A DNA stretch of 64,000 nucleotides from Guillardia theta CCMP2712. Taxonomy: Eukaryota > Cryptophyceae > Pyrenomonadales > Geminigeraceae. Location of the stretch: contig NW_005434561.1 of assembly GCF_000315625.1 (NCBI RefSeq), positions 89,535 to 153,534 of the forward strand, in the 5' to 3' direction. The notes beneath the pieces are model-generated. The model worked only from the letters and a program-made list of their open reading frames with translations, searched no databases and was not told where the DNA came from. The translations under genes and the position numbers were made by a program. Numbering within the stretch: the first letter of the stretch is position 1; each line of letters begins with the position of its first letter. This document shows positions 10,780 through 25,269 of this stretch, in pieces.

Positions 10780-12436
10780 CTAGACATCAGTTATCAGTAT
10801 GCCTCTGAGATCATGGACTTGTCAGGATCTTCACTGAGCTTGACTGATCCACGTACCAAACCTCCCTCCTATTTTCCTCGCCATCCTACTAGTCTGCAAG
10901 TTGTCGAGCCATATCAAAAAAACCCTCATACCGCTTGTTGGTTTCTTTGGCCCTCATACCGACAAGTCCATTCCGGCCCGCCGGGCTCAGGGCCCGGACA
11001 CCGTGGACATCTTGGCGGCCATGGTGTTCTCCCTAGGTACACTTTAATTGGATGAATCTAATTTTAACGAGTAAATTTGAAATATTCTACAATAATGTTG
11101 TAGTGGCAAGTCGAATCATACCCCACAAACCACAGCAAACGAAACTGATCACTACCCCCTTGTCTCAATGATACAACACCCGTGGTTGTTAAATGATTGC
11201 TTTAGACGACATCTACCCCTACCCTCATTACGTCCAGTGCAATGATGAGGGGGTAAGGTTAGACTTTTAGTCTATAGGGGTGGGTATGAGGGTAGGGTTC
11301 ACGAGAAGTGGTTCACACCCCTACCCCCTCAAATCAGCTGTGCAAGGGAGCGATCCCACCCCCATGGTGCTGATGAGACGCATCGCTAGGTTGGGTCATA
11401 AAGACTCGTAGGCTGACGTGCAGGGAGACCCACTGGGGTGGTATTTCAGATTTTCAGAGCCTCTGGGGGTGGGGTGGACTTAAAAGGGGTTGGGAAACTC
11501 AAAGGGTCCTGTGTGCTTCGGTAGGGTTGACCTACCACTGGTGAGGAGCATGAGGTAAAATAAGGGGGTGGGGTAGTATGGGTTCTAGAAGGTATCGATA
11601 TCGTGGGTCGGTGTTTTTCATATGGGCATGCACAAGGGGGTAGGGGTATGTTTGTGGGGTAGGGGGTACATAGCTTACGTAATCCAGGGGTGAGGGGTCA
11701 CAATAGCAGGGTGCTGTCCTGTTTATGTCCTTTTTCCTGGGTGGGTGATTAATCTGTTGTTCTAGAAGATGGTGGTGGTGTTCCGCTCATATTCGCACGC
11801 AGGGGGTGGGTAGTAGTCATATGTCCAGGACAATTTCCGGTAAAATAAAAGGAAAGGAGTTGGTGGGGGTGTATAGGATGATACCCATTGAGACCCAGAG
11901 GACTATGGATGTTAAAGGGGTAGGGGTAGTGATTGAAGGGGGTATGAAGATAAAAATAGGGTGGGGGTTGTAAGCAAGGGGGTGTAGGATGTGTGTTGGG
12001 GTACCAAGCACGTGTCCTGCCGCGGCAGAAGTTCGAGATTGCTGCATGCAGTAGGATAGGAGCATGTTTAGGTATACGCAAGCGAGAATGACCTACGTCG
12101 AAAGATGGTTGAAAAAGGCGAGGCAGAATGTATGACTTCAAGGATGGCTTGGTGTTTGAAGAGAGGAATATGCCAGATTCCATCTAGGGCGGCATGAAAA
12201 TGTTAGCAATAAGCTGTACATCGAAGCTTTTTCGTACAATGCAAGTTGTCATAGGCCTGATGACTCGACCACTACCCATTGTGTTTCGATAGAAGCCAAG
12301 ACGTGATTTTGATCACCAGTATTATTATGTAAGCATTTACGAAGCGAGATGCCGAGTAACAGGATCCATGTTAGGACACCAACAGCTGAAAAATTGAAAC
12401 TTCAATTGACAAGGATTGGCAGTGTGAGCTGTCGCC
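10780..12436. other. Intergenic region with G-rich tracts
   Basis: No supported gene. A GC-rich block lies at 10960-11030. From about 11140 to 12000 the + strand carries many runs of four or more G separated by short spacers (ggggtgggtatgagggtag and similar, often read as gggtaggggt), able in principle to form G-quadruplexes. The right end is the 5' flank of the HSP70 gene. Confidence 0.45.
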
Positions 12437-14673
<2,237 letters not shown>

Positions 14674-14878
14674 ATGCTTGTAGGTTGTGACGGCATTGAC
14701 GACTTCACAGGGTGGTGATCAGGAGCAGAAGCAATAAGGTATTGAGATTTCAGTACTAGATGGTCTGGGGTTTGCTTTCTTGAAATCATCTGGGGGGTTC
14801 AAATGTGTAGCTAGTTTTCTTATGTCGGATATCGTAAACTGTAAGTCCTTCGCCACCTATCTCCCAACCCTCGTCACC

Positions 14879-17332
14879 TCATTTCTCACCTTGAAGCGCA
14901 AGAGCCCACAGCGAGTTCTGCGAGAAACCTGCAACTTGGTGAGCAAATAATCATCAGGTCAGGTGACAAGTTACAATCCTCTTCCAACTTCGCGAACTCA
15001 GCGAGGGTCATGTTCTTGAGTTGCGTCCAGTCAACCACGGATGTGCCGCTGAGGCGCCTGTAAGCCTTGTAGCTCGCCACCAGGTTGGCCCGCTGCTTCG
15101 ATACTGAATCGAGGAATTCAGAGGGCACAGCGTCTTCTCGCGTGTCCCAGTCTGTGTCGAGATCGTCCCGGTCCATCCCCGTCCCGTGCTTGTGGTCTGA
15201 CGGTGCCATGGAGCTCGTCGAGCGGTGCGAGGTCTCGCTGCTCTTATCGTAGTTCTGCCAGCCCTCGTCCTTGCGCTCCTTGGCTGCCTCGTGGGTTCGG
15301 TTCTTCTTCTTCTCTGCCTCCTGGTAGTCCCGCATGCTCTCGATCTCCTTGAGAGCCTCCGTGTACCGCTGCTTCAAGGCCACGTGCACAGCGCTGGGCA
15401 CCATGCCCGTCATCTTCTCTTTGGTCATCTCCAGCACGCTTGACATGTCTTGGAAGCTCTCTGTCATGGCCTCCATCCTCTTGGATACTGCCTCGTACTT
15501 CCCTCTCCAGTAGTTGACATCGTCCTTGGCATTCAGCATGGCATCCTTGGCATCTTTGAGCTGCTGGATCAGGTTGTGCATGGCGCTCTGTCTCTCCATC
15601 GTGTTGGCGATCTTGGCGTCTTGTTTGGCTCCTTCCAGCAGCATCTCCCGCATGTCGTCTTGCAGCTCTCCCAGCAGGAAACCTTTCTGCAGCTGGTCGA
15701 ACTTGTACTTGAGCTCCTCGTACTCGGCCTGCCCCATGCGTTAGACTGATCAATAGGTTGCGAAGAGACAGGGGATAATCTCAAGTCACCTTCATCTTCT
15801 TGAGAAGGGACTCTGTCTTGCTTGCTTGCTCGTTCGTGTTCGAGGCCCTTTGCTGAATGTTGAACAGCTGGTTTTCAAGGTTCTCCTTTTCCTTCTTCAC
15901 CTCTTTCAGTTCCTTCTCTGTCTGCTTCAACAACCTGCATGGAACTTGAGCTGGACCTGCAGGTCAACATCAACTCTTACACTTCGTTCGTGGTCAGAGC
16001 GCTCAAGGCCCTCTCTCGCTCTCGCTTCATCTCGGGCACAAGTTGTACCCAGGCGACTTTGTGGCCGGTGGGCTTGAGGTAGTCTTGCTCATCACTGTAG
16101 CAACTGCACTGCAATCAGCTGGAGGATGGCGGCGGGAGGAGCAGCACCACTTGTACAGCTCATCCTTGATAGTCCTGAGGACCTTGCCGAAGGGCCCGGT
16201 GGACAGAAGAATCTCATCGAAGATGTCGAAGAGCTTGGGGAGCAGGAAGTCATACGCCTTCTTCCTGCGCAATCACACTCAGATCCTTCCTGCAGATAGG
16301 AGGGAGGGAGGGAAGGAGGGAGGGAGGGAAGGAGGGAGGTCACCGAGCCTCGGTCAGGGGCGGCCGCTTCCAGATAAGATCAGCTTCGTCCAGCGCCTCC
16401 TTGAGCTGGAGCTCGAGTTGCCGCACGAGAGCGTACTTCCCGAAGCTGTTGAGGTTTCGCTCGAGCCTTTGATCTTCGTCCTCTCGGAAGAGGGTGGACA
16501 TCTCGTCGGCTAAGAGCATGCTGCTTGCGAAGCCTGACGGGGTGCTCAACCGGCTGAAGGTCTTCAGGGACTCCGGTCGACGAGGAACGAACTCAGGCAT
16601 CTTGAGGAACCTTCCCTTGTGCCTCCTCGCCTCCCGCGCATCGACGTCTGCTCGTTGACGGGGCTCTCTCGATCGCTGCGGCTTGTGCAGAGAGTCTTTC
16701 TGCCTGGACGGCACTCGCTGCCTCTCTCTGCTCGCAGCAGACCTCTCCTGCTCCGCTGTCATGCTTGACGGCTCAACCGCTGTTGACGGCTCTTCCTCCT
16801 CCTCGAATCTGATCTTTGCATGTCGCAATGAAGGTTCAGCTGACTTGGGAGGACCGCGCTCGAGTTTTGCTTCTGATTCAGCCCTCTCCTGCACCTTCTC
16901 TCCTCCTTTTGGGATCTCAGGAGCCAAGACAAGGGGGGGGGAGGAGAGGGGAGGAGAGGCGTTCCAAGTGTAGTATCTCTCCCTCTTGGAGCTCTGCTCA
17001 GACTTGCCTTGACCTCTCTTGTTTACCTCCTCCTCCTTGAGAACGATCCCCGTCCCTCGCACACTGTTCCCCCCGCTGTTTTTCCTGCCCTTCCTCGCTT
17101 TCCCCGGACTCTTCAGCGCTCTCCCTGTGAACTGCTTGTCCGCAAAGCTGCTTTGCGGTTGGCTGCTACGGGAGTCATGCCTGGTCCAACTGCCGAGCTC
17201 GTCGCCTTTCTCTAAGGCATCCTCTTCATCTCCGAAGCTCAAGGTGCTGAGCTGAAGGTAAGCTTTGAGGGACGCAGTAGGCGAGACGAAAGGCTCTTGC
17301 TTGGAAGCTTCTTTCTTAGGAGAGCTTGTCAT
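14879..17332 (-). CDS. TSNAXIP1-like coiled-coil protein
   Basis: Multi-exon gene starting at ATG 17332. The first long exon (17332 to about 16345) encodes a charged, largely disordered region ending in MPEFVPRRPE and LVRQLELQLKEALDEADLIW. The next exon (about 16270-16150) has KLFDIFDEILLSTGPFGKVL followed by RTIKDELYKW. This resembles the N-terminal domain of translin-associated factor X-interacting protein 1 (a helical unit before an 'IK-E-Y' motif), a family with roles in sperm and cilia. Then come long coiled coils (about 15940-15250: ELKEVKKEKENQLF, EELKYKFDQLQKG, KRMEAMTESFQDM). The last intron seems to be gtaact...ttgcag near 14975-14930, giving the C-terminus FSQNSLWALALQGEK and a stop at 14879; without splicing the frame ends at 14886. 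Family assignment is moderate. Convergent with HSP70. Confidence 0.6.
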
Positions 17333-18189
17333 GTACCTGCTTCGCTCATATGATCGTCGAAGGCTCAGTGGCTCAAAACATTCTCATGCTTCTTGAGAGT
17401 CCCTGTGATCGCCACAAGTCAGTTGACTGGAAGTGTGATCGATCCCTGGCAGTCGACGGTCATCTGAACTGCGACGCTATCCATCTGATATCACTTTAGC
17501 TCATCTACTGACAAGGGTCAACCCATCCTCTAGACTCACTGGTCTACTATGCCATCACTCTTCTGCATCTCTCACTCAGTCTTCCCTGTTTGTCGCCACT
17601 ATCTCCCAAACGATGTCGCTACTTCTACTCAGGTCCTTGCATTTCTCCTGGCAGCGCTGCCGTTTTTTGTCCCTCATCCCCAGCCGGGGCCCGAGCCTAC
17701 TGGCACAGCTACTGGCAGCTCAGTATCACATCACTGAGCTATCCGAATCCGAACGTGGCACCGTGACTTTACTCATGACTTTGCTGGCCTTTACTCAAAG
17801 TTAAGGTAAAAATCAGTACGAGGACCGTACGGTACAATCCGATGATCAGACCCTGAGAGTCGAGGAGGCTTGGCATGACTAGTGTCTATCAAACTCCGAG
17901 ATAAGTTGAAAATTAGTACGAGGACGGTTGACAACCCGTGACCGTCCTGGCATCACTGACTGAGTCACCTGTACGGTACTCCCCGGGCCCGGCTCGGTAC
18001 TAAGCCTTGGGCCAAGCCGGGACCCGCTGGAGCCGGGCCCGCGGCACTGCGCGGGGCGCGGCGCCCCGCCTGGCGCGATCATCCGATCCGACCGATTATC
18101 CGATCGGACGGTCCCCCGGGCCTGGCCCGGACGGTGAGCCTGTTTTCCGAGTGGACCCCTCAGTACCCCCTCACTGAAAACCAGGCTTG
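17333..18189. other. Intergenic region with inverted copy of dispersed repeat
   Basis: No gene seen. Positions 17786-17825 are an inverted near-copy of the motif at 2076-2113. A shorter related piece (attagtacgaggacgg) lies at about 17910-17930. The block 17960-18140 is extremely GC-rich with several gggcccgg palindromes and an atccgatc/gatcgg inverted motif at about 18080-18115. Probably one copy of the interspersed family. Confidence 0.45.
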
Positions 18190-18340
18190 AGAGTTTGACC
18201 TTCACCACTTCGCACCCACAACCGTGATCATGTCGACGGCGTCTTTGCGCGCGCCGACATTGAAGTCGCCGGGGCAGCAGACGCGGCGAAGAAGCGTGAG
18301 GTCGATCTCGTTCTATCCTCAGAATGAGAGGAGCCAGGGC
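18190..18340 (-). CDS. Fragment with phosphodiesterase-type GDFN motif
   Basis: On the minus strand one frame reads LTLLRRVCCPGDFNVGARKD followed by AVDMITVVGAKW and a stop. PGDFNVG at this distance from a hydrophobic strand is the hallmark metal-binding motif of the endonuclease/exonuclease/phosphatase fold. A pyrimidine tract ending in gaggatag lies just upstream as a possible splice acceptor. I could not recover the other family motifs (QE, SG-LSR, TH, SDH) with confidence between 18,340 and 19,310, although frames with partial protein character exist there (for example VYRNKVPGVEICYDR near 19,140). It may be a short-exon gene or a decayed copy. Confidence 0.3.
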
Positions 18341-19564
18341 AAGATGACTGAAGAGGTCAGCCGATTGAATGTAGTGCTCTCGTTGCGATGGTCCTTGACC
18401 GAGTCGAGTACTATACAACGCCGTGTGATGACTGATGGCTGCGATACAGGAGATCATTCCTGAGAGGATTCTGGAAGGCCTGGCGCTGGAAGTGCACCAA
18501 TGTCCGATACTGCAACAAGAATGGGTGGAGCAGATGTGATCGTTTGCTTTGGATCAGTTGTTTGCCTTTGACTCCCATCAGTTTCAAGCACAATCCGGCA
18601 GCTTCCCCTGAAGGGTCGTACATGATATGGAGACCTACAGCATCTTCACGATTAGCTTCAGGAGTTGTGAGTACGCTGCTATTGTTTTTTGTTGCACTCA
18701 TGCGAGTTCAGCTCGATCACCATCGCGGCTTCACCTTGATAGCCATCTCATACGTCCGTCTGGGAGATTTTCTGTGTGTTGCAAACGGTTTGTTTGCTGG
18801 TTCTGAATGAGAGATAGGTACAAAGGAAACTATCGAAACCTTACAGACGCGACGATGATGATTCATAGTTGGCACAATCTAAAAGTTGAGCACAAGGTCT
18901 TGCAGATTTTTTGCCTTTGGAAGTGAACTGACGCCAAGGTCACTCGCAGCTTGTATGGGCTGTCGGGGGAGAAGGTCAGCAAGACAAATGCTTGAGCATA
19001 AGTTTTCTTCGTCTAAGTTTGCACCAGGTGGCTTCACGTGCTTTCCTCACAGGATGTGGGCACCCTACAGGTACAATCATGACACGAGAGGACGTACGAA
19101 TGTGACTAAGTCAACCGCCAGAGGCGCGATCATAACAAATTTCAACCCCTGGAACTTTGTTCCGATAGACCTGGCCATGTCCCGCGAGCTCTACACAAAT
19201 CTTGAAGCCTTCGTCAGGTGTTGATACCCGACCATGCTGAAATCGTTGTTCACTCGCAAGGCAGAGCATGCCCGGAGCTCCGCCATCGTTTAGATCCGCA
19301 CCGGTGTGCATGAGAGAGCATCAGGGTGGCAAATGTTCTGAGCCCAGTGTTGTAGATTTGACGGCTGTCCTCCACGGGGAAGCGAGGATAGCCTGAGGCT
19401 CGAGCACGTCAGGTCTTGTTGCGACCTGCTTGCGGGCTAGTGTGACGTTCCTTGCAGACCGCATGCGGTCAAACAACGTCGCGATGATGATCCGAATGTT
19501 CTCGCTGAAGTGACGAGTCGATCTTGTGATGCACAAGATGCTCTGACAAGTTGTTGACGTGCAG

Positions 19565-20133
19565 CGTTTGGAGCTGATTAAGTTGAGGAGGAAGCAGGAC
19601 AAAGCGATTGACGACTTGAATGCCCTCCAGCAGCAGAGGTCTGATGAGCTTGCATGTATCACCCCGTGAGGCAAAGTCAGGTCTCAGCTAAGAGCACAAG
19701 GCGAGAGACTCACAGACGAAGCTGAGGATCTTCTTGACGACATTGCCAAGTTGGAAGCAAGATTAGATTGCGTGGTCTCTAGACAAGCATGATGACCTTG
19801 CAAGCGGTGAAGTAACCTGTTACAGGTGTATGACTACAACGAAAGCGAGAAGATTGAAACCATCCAGCTTAAGTTGCAAGAGGTATCTGTGAAGCTGAAC
19901 GAAGCCAAGTTTGTCACCCATCTTGCCCACGCTCTCTCCTTACGTTGGGATGCCATAGGATGGTGATCTTGCAGGGCTGTCAGATACCCGACCAGCGATA
20001 CAGGTAGACGCTGGAGGGCGTCGAGCCATGATAGATGTGCTGACTTGCTTTCTGCAGATCTTGTGTTCTTCGAGCACAAGAGCTCAAAGACCGTCTTGTC
20101 CAGCTAAGCATTGCCCACGAGAAATTCAGCTAG
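19565..20133 (+). CDS. Small coiled-coil protein gene in four short exons (5' end not defined)
   Basis: None of the exons is long, but four consecutive + strand segments are helical, heptad-like and bounded by plausible splice sites. They are: 19565 to about 19654 (LELIKLRRKQDKAIDDLNA, then LQQQRSDELA); 19716 to about 19780 (DEAEDLLDDIAKLEARLD); 19826 to about 19905 (ESEKIETIQLKLQEVSVKL); and 20058-20133 (LRAQELKDRLVQLSIAHEK, then FS and a stop). Acceptors end in gtgcag, cacag, ttacag and ctgcag. All lack prolines and alternate Leu with charged residues, as in a dimeric coiled coil. Earlier exons probably lie at 19,320-19,560. Function is unknown; cytoskeletal or scaffold roles are common for such proteins. 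Confidence 0.5.
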
Positions 20134-20343
20134 TGCTGGCTTCCTGCTGGGCTTCCTGTGGCAATCGCTGTTAGCTTGTTGTGGCCCAGCCGTTGTGTCG
20201 AGGCTCGCCGGCTGCTTTGGCCCCGGCGTAGTTCAGGCCAGGCCCGCCTCCGTACGGTATGTGATAGTAAAAAACATCTGTAAAACGTCAAAAAACATTT
20301 CCCTTGTCCACAAGACGGATCGCCTTATCCGACCTTGCCAGAG

Positions 20344-20612
20344 AGCGAGAAAGTGAGGGAGGAGGAAGAGGAAGAGGGAGAAGAAGAGGAAGAGGAAGAG
20401 GGGGAGGGAGAAGAAGAGGGAGAAGAAGAGGGGAGGAGGAGAAGAGGAGAAGAAGAGGAAGAGGAAGAGGAAGAGGGGGAGGGAGAAGAAGAGGGAGAAG
20501 AAGAGGGAGAAGAAGAGGGGGAGGGAGGAGAAGAGGGAGAAGAAGAGGAAGAGGGAGAAGAAGAGGAAGAGGGAGAACAAGAGGAAGAGGGGGAGGGGAA
20601 GGGAGACCGGGG
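20344..20612 (+). repeat. GA-rich microsatellite (ggagaagaagag)n
   Basis: An almost pure purine tract of about 270 bp with units gagggagaagaagag. It yields long but meaningless open frames in several phases (poly-Glu, poly-Arg/Gly). It lies upstream of a secreted-protein gene; a GC-rich block precedes it at 20,150-20,260. Confidence 0.85.
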
Positions 20613-20790
20613 AAAGGGAAGTGAAGGACTTGTTCCCGGAGACTGAAGCAGATCGATGGAGGTCGGTGCGAGGCAGAGGGACCAAGCAGGCAGCAAACAG
20701 AGAGGTCAAGAAGCTGACGAATGAAGGCGGATGGAATCCTTCTCTCCTGAGCTTGCAGGAAATGCATGCTCGGCGGGGTGCTGAACGCAA

Positions 20791-23383
20791 ATGGGAACAA
20801 GAGCAACAAAGGGAGTGTTGGTCCTTCTCGCCTTGTGTCTGCATCTGCATCAGAATCAATGCGGAGGACAAAAATGCAGGAGCAGCCAAATCTTGACGGG
20901 ACTGCGTTCCTCATGTCTGCTCTCGCTCTCGCCCTCCCTCCAGCTGCGAGGAGGTAAAGCGGTCAAGGCGCGGAGGACTAGCGATGAGAGGAGGAGCAAG
21001 GCGGGAGACTCGGGCTCGCACGTCTCCGATGCTGCTGGGGAGGAGGATGACACGTCGGACTCACAAGGATCCCCACAGTGGCTAGAGGACATGGTCAATG
21101 CAACCAAGAGGAAGAGAAGGAAGGCGCTGAGAGGAGACGACCTCGTTGCCCAGTTCCTGGCATACAACTCTGACTTCTCAGGGTCTGAATCGTCGATGCA
21201 TACCAGCGACATGTCCGAGGGCTACGGGCCCAACGCCACTCAGGAGACGGTGATGGCGAAGCTGGAGGAGATGGAGGCGAAGGTGACGCGTCGCTGTGGT
21301 GGACGGAGATGGAGGCGGTTGATGTCGTGGAGCAGGTGGATGAAATCGAGGAGAAGAACAACCAGCACATTCAGGGGTGTGAAGCCTGTCGGACTCACTA
21401 CTCCAACCTCACGTTCCCCGAGTCCGACAGCCTCAGTACCTCCAACGACGGCGACGAGGAGGTGAAGCAGGAGGACGGAGGGAAGGGCTGATAGCTCAGA
21501 GCTCCTTGTCCAGGTCCTAGAGGAGGTGGAAGCAGAGGAAGTGGAGCTGAGCGAGGGCAAACCTGGTCTCGAACTCTCAGACTCACAGTCGGAAGCCTTG
21601 GAGGTTGTGACATTCCCGTCTCAGCGGTATCCCACCATCGCGGATCTCGCGGAGGTGATGCCTGCTGCTGGGGGGAAGAGGACAGGAGCTGAGAGGTCTG
21701 GCAGGGTGACAGCTCGCCAGGACGAGTCGAGCTAGAGCCAGGGGAATACAACTGGACGACTTTGATCAGGGTCAACAGCAGCAGGTTCTGGATGCGAGGG
21801 AAGGGAGTCAGCAGGGAGAAGACGTCAAGTCTCTTGATCAGAATCTTCGATGTAGGACGTTCGCTCGATGGCAACTCATTGACCGTAGCTCTGGTTCGTT
21901 CCACACTGTCCTGGTGCCCTGTTGTTGAAGAGTGTTATTTTGCGATCTCTTGTTCTCTCACGTCTTTTATATTATCTTTTATCTTTTATCTTTTATCTTT
22001 TATCTTGTGCATTGTGTCTTGCATATCCTCTCACTTTCTCTCCTCCTCCTCCTCCTTCTCTTTCCTCTCCTTCCACTCTTGACCGAATTTGATCATGCAG
22101 GGGGTATCAACAACCTCTTGCTTCGTTGGCGTCCCAACGAGGAGACCCGATACGATGAAATCGCTATCTTCGTCGTAGGTGATGCCTGCAAAGTTTTTCT
22201 ATCCCCGTCAGCCATCCTCCTCCCCTCCTCTCCCTCCCTCAACTGATGAGAACACTTCCGTCTCTGTTCCTTTCTCTCTTCATTCTCTCTTCATTCTCAT
22301 CCCCCAGACCCCTTCAAGACAACTTTGCCTCTTCTTCATTTTGCTTCCATTTGATTCTTCTTCTCCCCCGCTGCTTGTTCAACTTTCAGCCTCCTTGTCC
22401 TCTACTTCACCTTTCTCCTTCTCTCTTGTCCTTCTCTCTTCTCTGTTCACCTCCTCATCATCTAGCAGCGACAGTATGCAACTCCAAGTGGAGGATTCAG
22501 TCCAGCTGCATCGGAGCTGTGGGGTGTGGAATACTGGGCTGCATAGGAGACTCGAGAGTGCTTGTGAACCAGGTACAAGGATGATGATGCTTGAGATGTG
22601 ATGAGCAAGATGCGATGGAGTGATGGAGATGATAATTCTCATCATCTTAGTGCTCATGGAGATAATGGAGGAGGAGGAGGAAGAGAGGAGGAAGGGAGGA
22701 GGAGGAAGGGAGGAGGAAGGGAGGAGGAGGTGGTGGTGGAGCAGGAGCGGGAGCAGGAGCGGGAGCAGGAGGAGATATTGAGTGCTCATATTGCAGAGTC
22801 TTCTTACTGGCATGCCTGGTCGATGCTCGAGCACCGTCTTTGGGTTTGAAAGGGAAGTAGACAAGGAAGCGAAATGTGATAACGACGATGATCTTCTTTC
22901 CAGCTTTGATGTTTACAATCAGACAAACTGATGGCAACGGTGGCTATTGACGCAAAACACACATCAAGCGTTGAGGTAGCTGGAAGTGTTGTTCGATACA
23001 CTGGACTGTACACGTGAGTTGTTGTGTACACTTTCTCAACCTTTCTCCCTTGTACCTATGATGAAATGTTGGAATGAAAAGTTTTTGTTCATCTTTTCAG
23101 GAATCCAGCTATCGTTGCGGACGACTCAGTGAGTATAAACATCTCCAGCACAAAAATCCACCACAACATGGTCAACTATCTCACCATCACTGCTCGACTT
23201 GTGATCTTCTCATGTTGCAGGTCGGGGTTGAGGTCTGCCATCGGGCTTCGGTCAGTCTCTTCAACTGCTCGTTCAGAGCGAACAAGCTCGGTCAGCACAT
23301 GCCAAAAGCGTTGCGCTCTCACTTCCTCCTCCTGTTGCTCGTTTTCTTCCTCTCTCGCCTAAACTTGATCCTTTCCCCGTCCT

Positions 23384-23444
<61 letters not shown>

Positions 23445-24528
23445 TCTTTCCTCTTTCTCTTCCCCCTTCCTGTCTTCTCCCTTCTCCTGGTTTTCGTTTA
23501 ATCCTTATCAGGTTGCTTCCTTTCCTCCGACGGCTCTGGCGACGCGTCTCTCACTCTCGAGCGCTGCTTGCTCTTTGGGCCCTCCTTGTGGTTCAACTCA
23601 GTCCGTCCCGGTCGTATCCTCGCTCGACGTAACGCCTTCGTCAACATCTCAGCTTGGTACGTCCTTCTCTCCTCTCCTCCTCTCCTCTCCTCTTCTCTTC
23701 TCTCCTCTCCTCTCCTCCTCTCCTCTCCTCTTCTCTTCTCTCCTCTCCTCTCCTCCTCTCCTCTCCTCTTCTCTTCTCTCCTCTCCTCCTCTGTTCTCTC
23801 CTGTCTTCCCGCCTTCTGTCTTCTCTCTCCCAACCACTGTCTTTCCCTAATCGCTCCTCCTCCCTCTTCTCACTTCCTCCTCCTCCAGGTTTCCTTCCCA
23901 AGAACCCCCGGGCCCCAACGACACCCAGGCGGTCAACGCGAGCTCAGTTGCTCTCCCACTGGCGCAGCTCGGAGGACTTTACGCGCTGATGCAGGGATAC
24001 GAGGGTGGCGAAGAGGAGGGGAAGGAGGAGGGGACGGGAGAAGCCAAGGAGGAGGAGGAGGAGGAGGAGGAGGAGGAGGAGGAGGATTTAGGGAGCTACC
24101 GCCCAGCTGACGAGGAGCTAATCGACGGGATGCCGGACATATTCTCTGCGTTTGCCCATATCAACCCATCGGCGATAGAGGTGAGGACCCCTGCCCCCTT
24201 ACCAGCTGGGCTGGAGCTGAGAAAGCCTATCAGCTGGAGGTGACAGGCTCGAGCTTCCACAACGACCTGATGAATCGAAGTTTGCGGACTTTCGAGGACG
24301 AGAATTTCCTCTATGTCAAGGATGACAACCAGCTGGACTTTGTCAACCCCTCGCACACACTCTCGGCGTTTCCTCTGAGGTGAGCAAGAGCTGGGGAGGG
24401 AGGGGGAGCTGAGAAAGCCTGCCAGGGACTTGAGACAACACGATGTGCTGGGGCTGACTTGGCTCACGGAAGAGAGAGAAAAGGCCATGCGAGAGCTTTT
24501 AGAGCAGCTGAGGAATAACGGGTCCTGA
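20791..24528 (+). CDS. Secreted beta-helix-like protein, multi-exon (protein A)
   Basis: The ATG at 20791 starts a signal peptide (GVLVLLALCLHLHQ) followed by LSPSLQLRGGKAVKARR. An LRGG motif shortly after the signal also occurs in the large protein encoded at 29,082-36,172. The next exon is acidic (DAAGEEDDTSDSQ). Downstream + strand exons include WRPNEETRYDEIAIFVV (about 22,130), SKWRIQSSCIGAVGCGIL (about 22,490), VAIDAKHTSSVEVAGSVVRY (about 22,935), VEVCHRASVSLFNCSFRANK (about 23,230) and NPAIVADDS. Such short alternating strands with 'f.nC.f..N' turns are typical of right-handed parallel beta-helices. The last exons are LPLAQLGGLYALMQGYEGG plus a poly-Glu run (23,960-24,100), then VTGSSFHNDLMNRSLRTF, and an ending REKAMRELLEQLRNNGS with a stop at 24526-24528. 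Exon joins in the middle are uncertain, and more than one gene is possible. Likely secreted or cell-surface. Confidence 0.5.
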
Positions 24529-24580
24529 TCCTACCCATGCTCCTTCCCGTTCCCCTGCCTCTGCTGCTGCCTCTGCTGCC

Positions 24581-24622
<42 letters not shown>

Positions 24623-24739
24623 GCCGCTTTCTCTCCATTTCTGCCTGTCCATCTTCCTGCTCCTCAGAAACTCCTTCCAGCCTCTCCCTAATCATTTCCA
24701 CATTCATATGTAATCCACTTCCCCTTCAGTGCTTTATAA

Positions 24740-24892
24740 CCCCTGCCCCCTGCTCCCCTCCCTTACCCCTTCCCTCCCCCCTCCCCCCTTCACCCCCCTG
24801 CTCCCCTCCCTTACCCCTTCCCTCCCCCCTCCCCCCTTCACCCCCTGCTCCCCTCCCTTACTCCTTCCCTCCCCTCCCCCCTTCACCCCTGC
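24740..24892 (+). repeat. Minisatellite, about 47-50 bp unit
   Basis: Three tandem copies of a C-rich unit beginning ctgctcccctccctta and ending ccccttcacccc run directly into the N gap. On the far side (25,270 on) the sequence is purine-rich. The array probably continues through the gap and is why it was not assembled. Confidence 0.85.
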
Positions 24893-25269
24893 NNNNNNNN
24901 NNNNNNNNNNNNNNNNNNNNNNNNNNNNNNNNNNNNNNNNNNNNNNNNNNNNNNNNNNNNNNNNNNNNNNNNNNNNNNNNNNNNNNNNNNNNNNNNNNNN
25001 NNNNNNNNNNNNNNNNNNNNNNNNNNNNNNNNNNNNNNNNNNNNNNNNNNNNNNNNNNNNNNNNNNNNNNNNNNNNNNNNNNNNNNNNNNNNNNNNNNNN
25101 NNNNNNNNNNNNNNNNNNNNNNNNNNNNNNNNNNNNNNNNNNNNNNNNNNNNNNNNNNNNNNNNNNNNNNNNNNNNNNNNNNNNNNNNNNNNNNNNNNNN
25201 NNNNNNNNNNNNNNNNNNNNNNNNNNNNNNNNNNNNNNNNNNNNNNNNNNNNNNNNNNNNNNNNNNNNN
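24893..25269. other. Assembly gap (377 N)
   Basis: Run of undetermined bases; open frames drawn through it are artefacts. The real length may differ. Confidence 0.99.

Noticed and set aside
20304-20696. Long open frames (poly-Glu, poly-Arg/Gly, poly-Ser/Pro) on both strands
   Set aside because: They arise from the GA-rich microsatellite, which has no stops in most phases; no protein-like composition or splice context.
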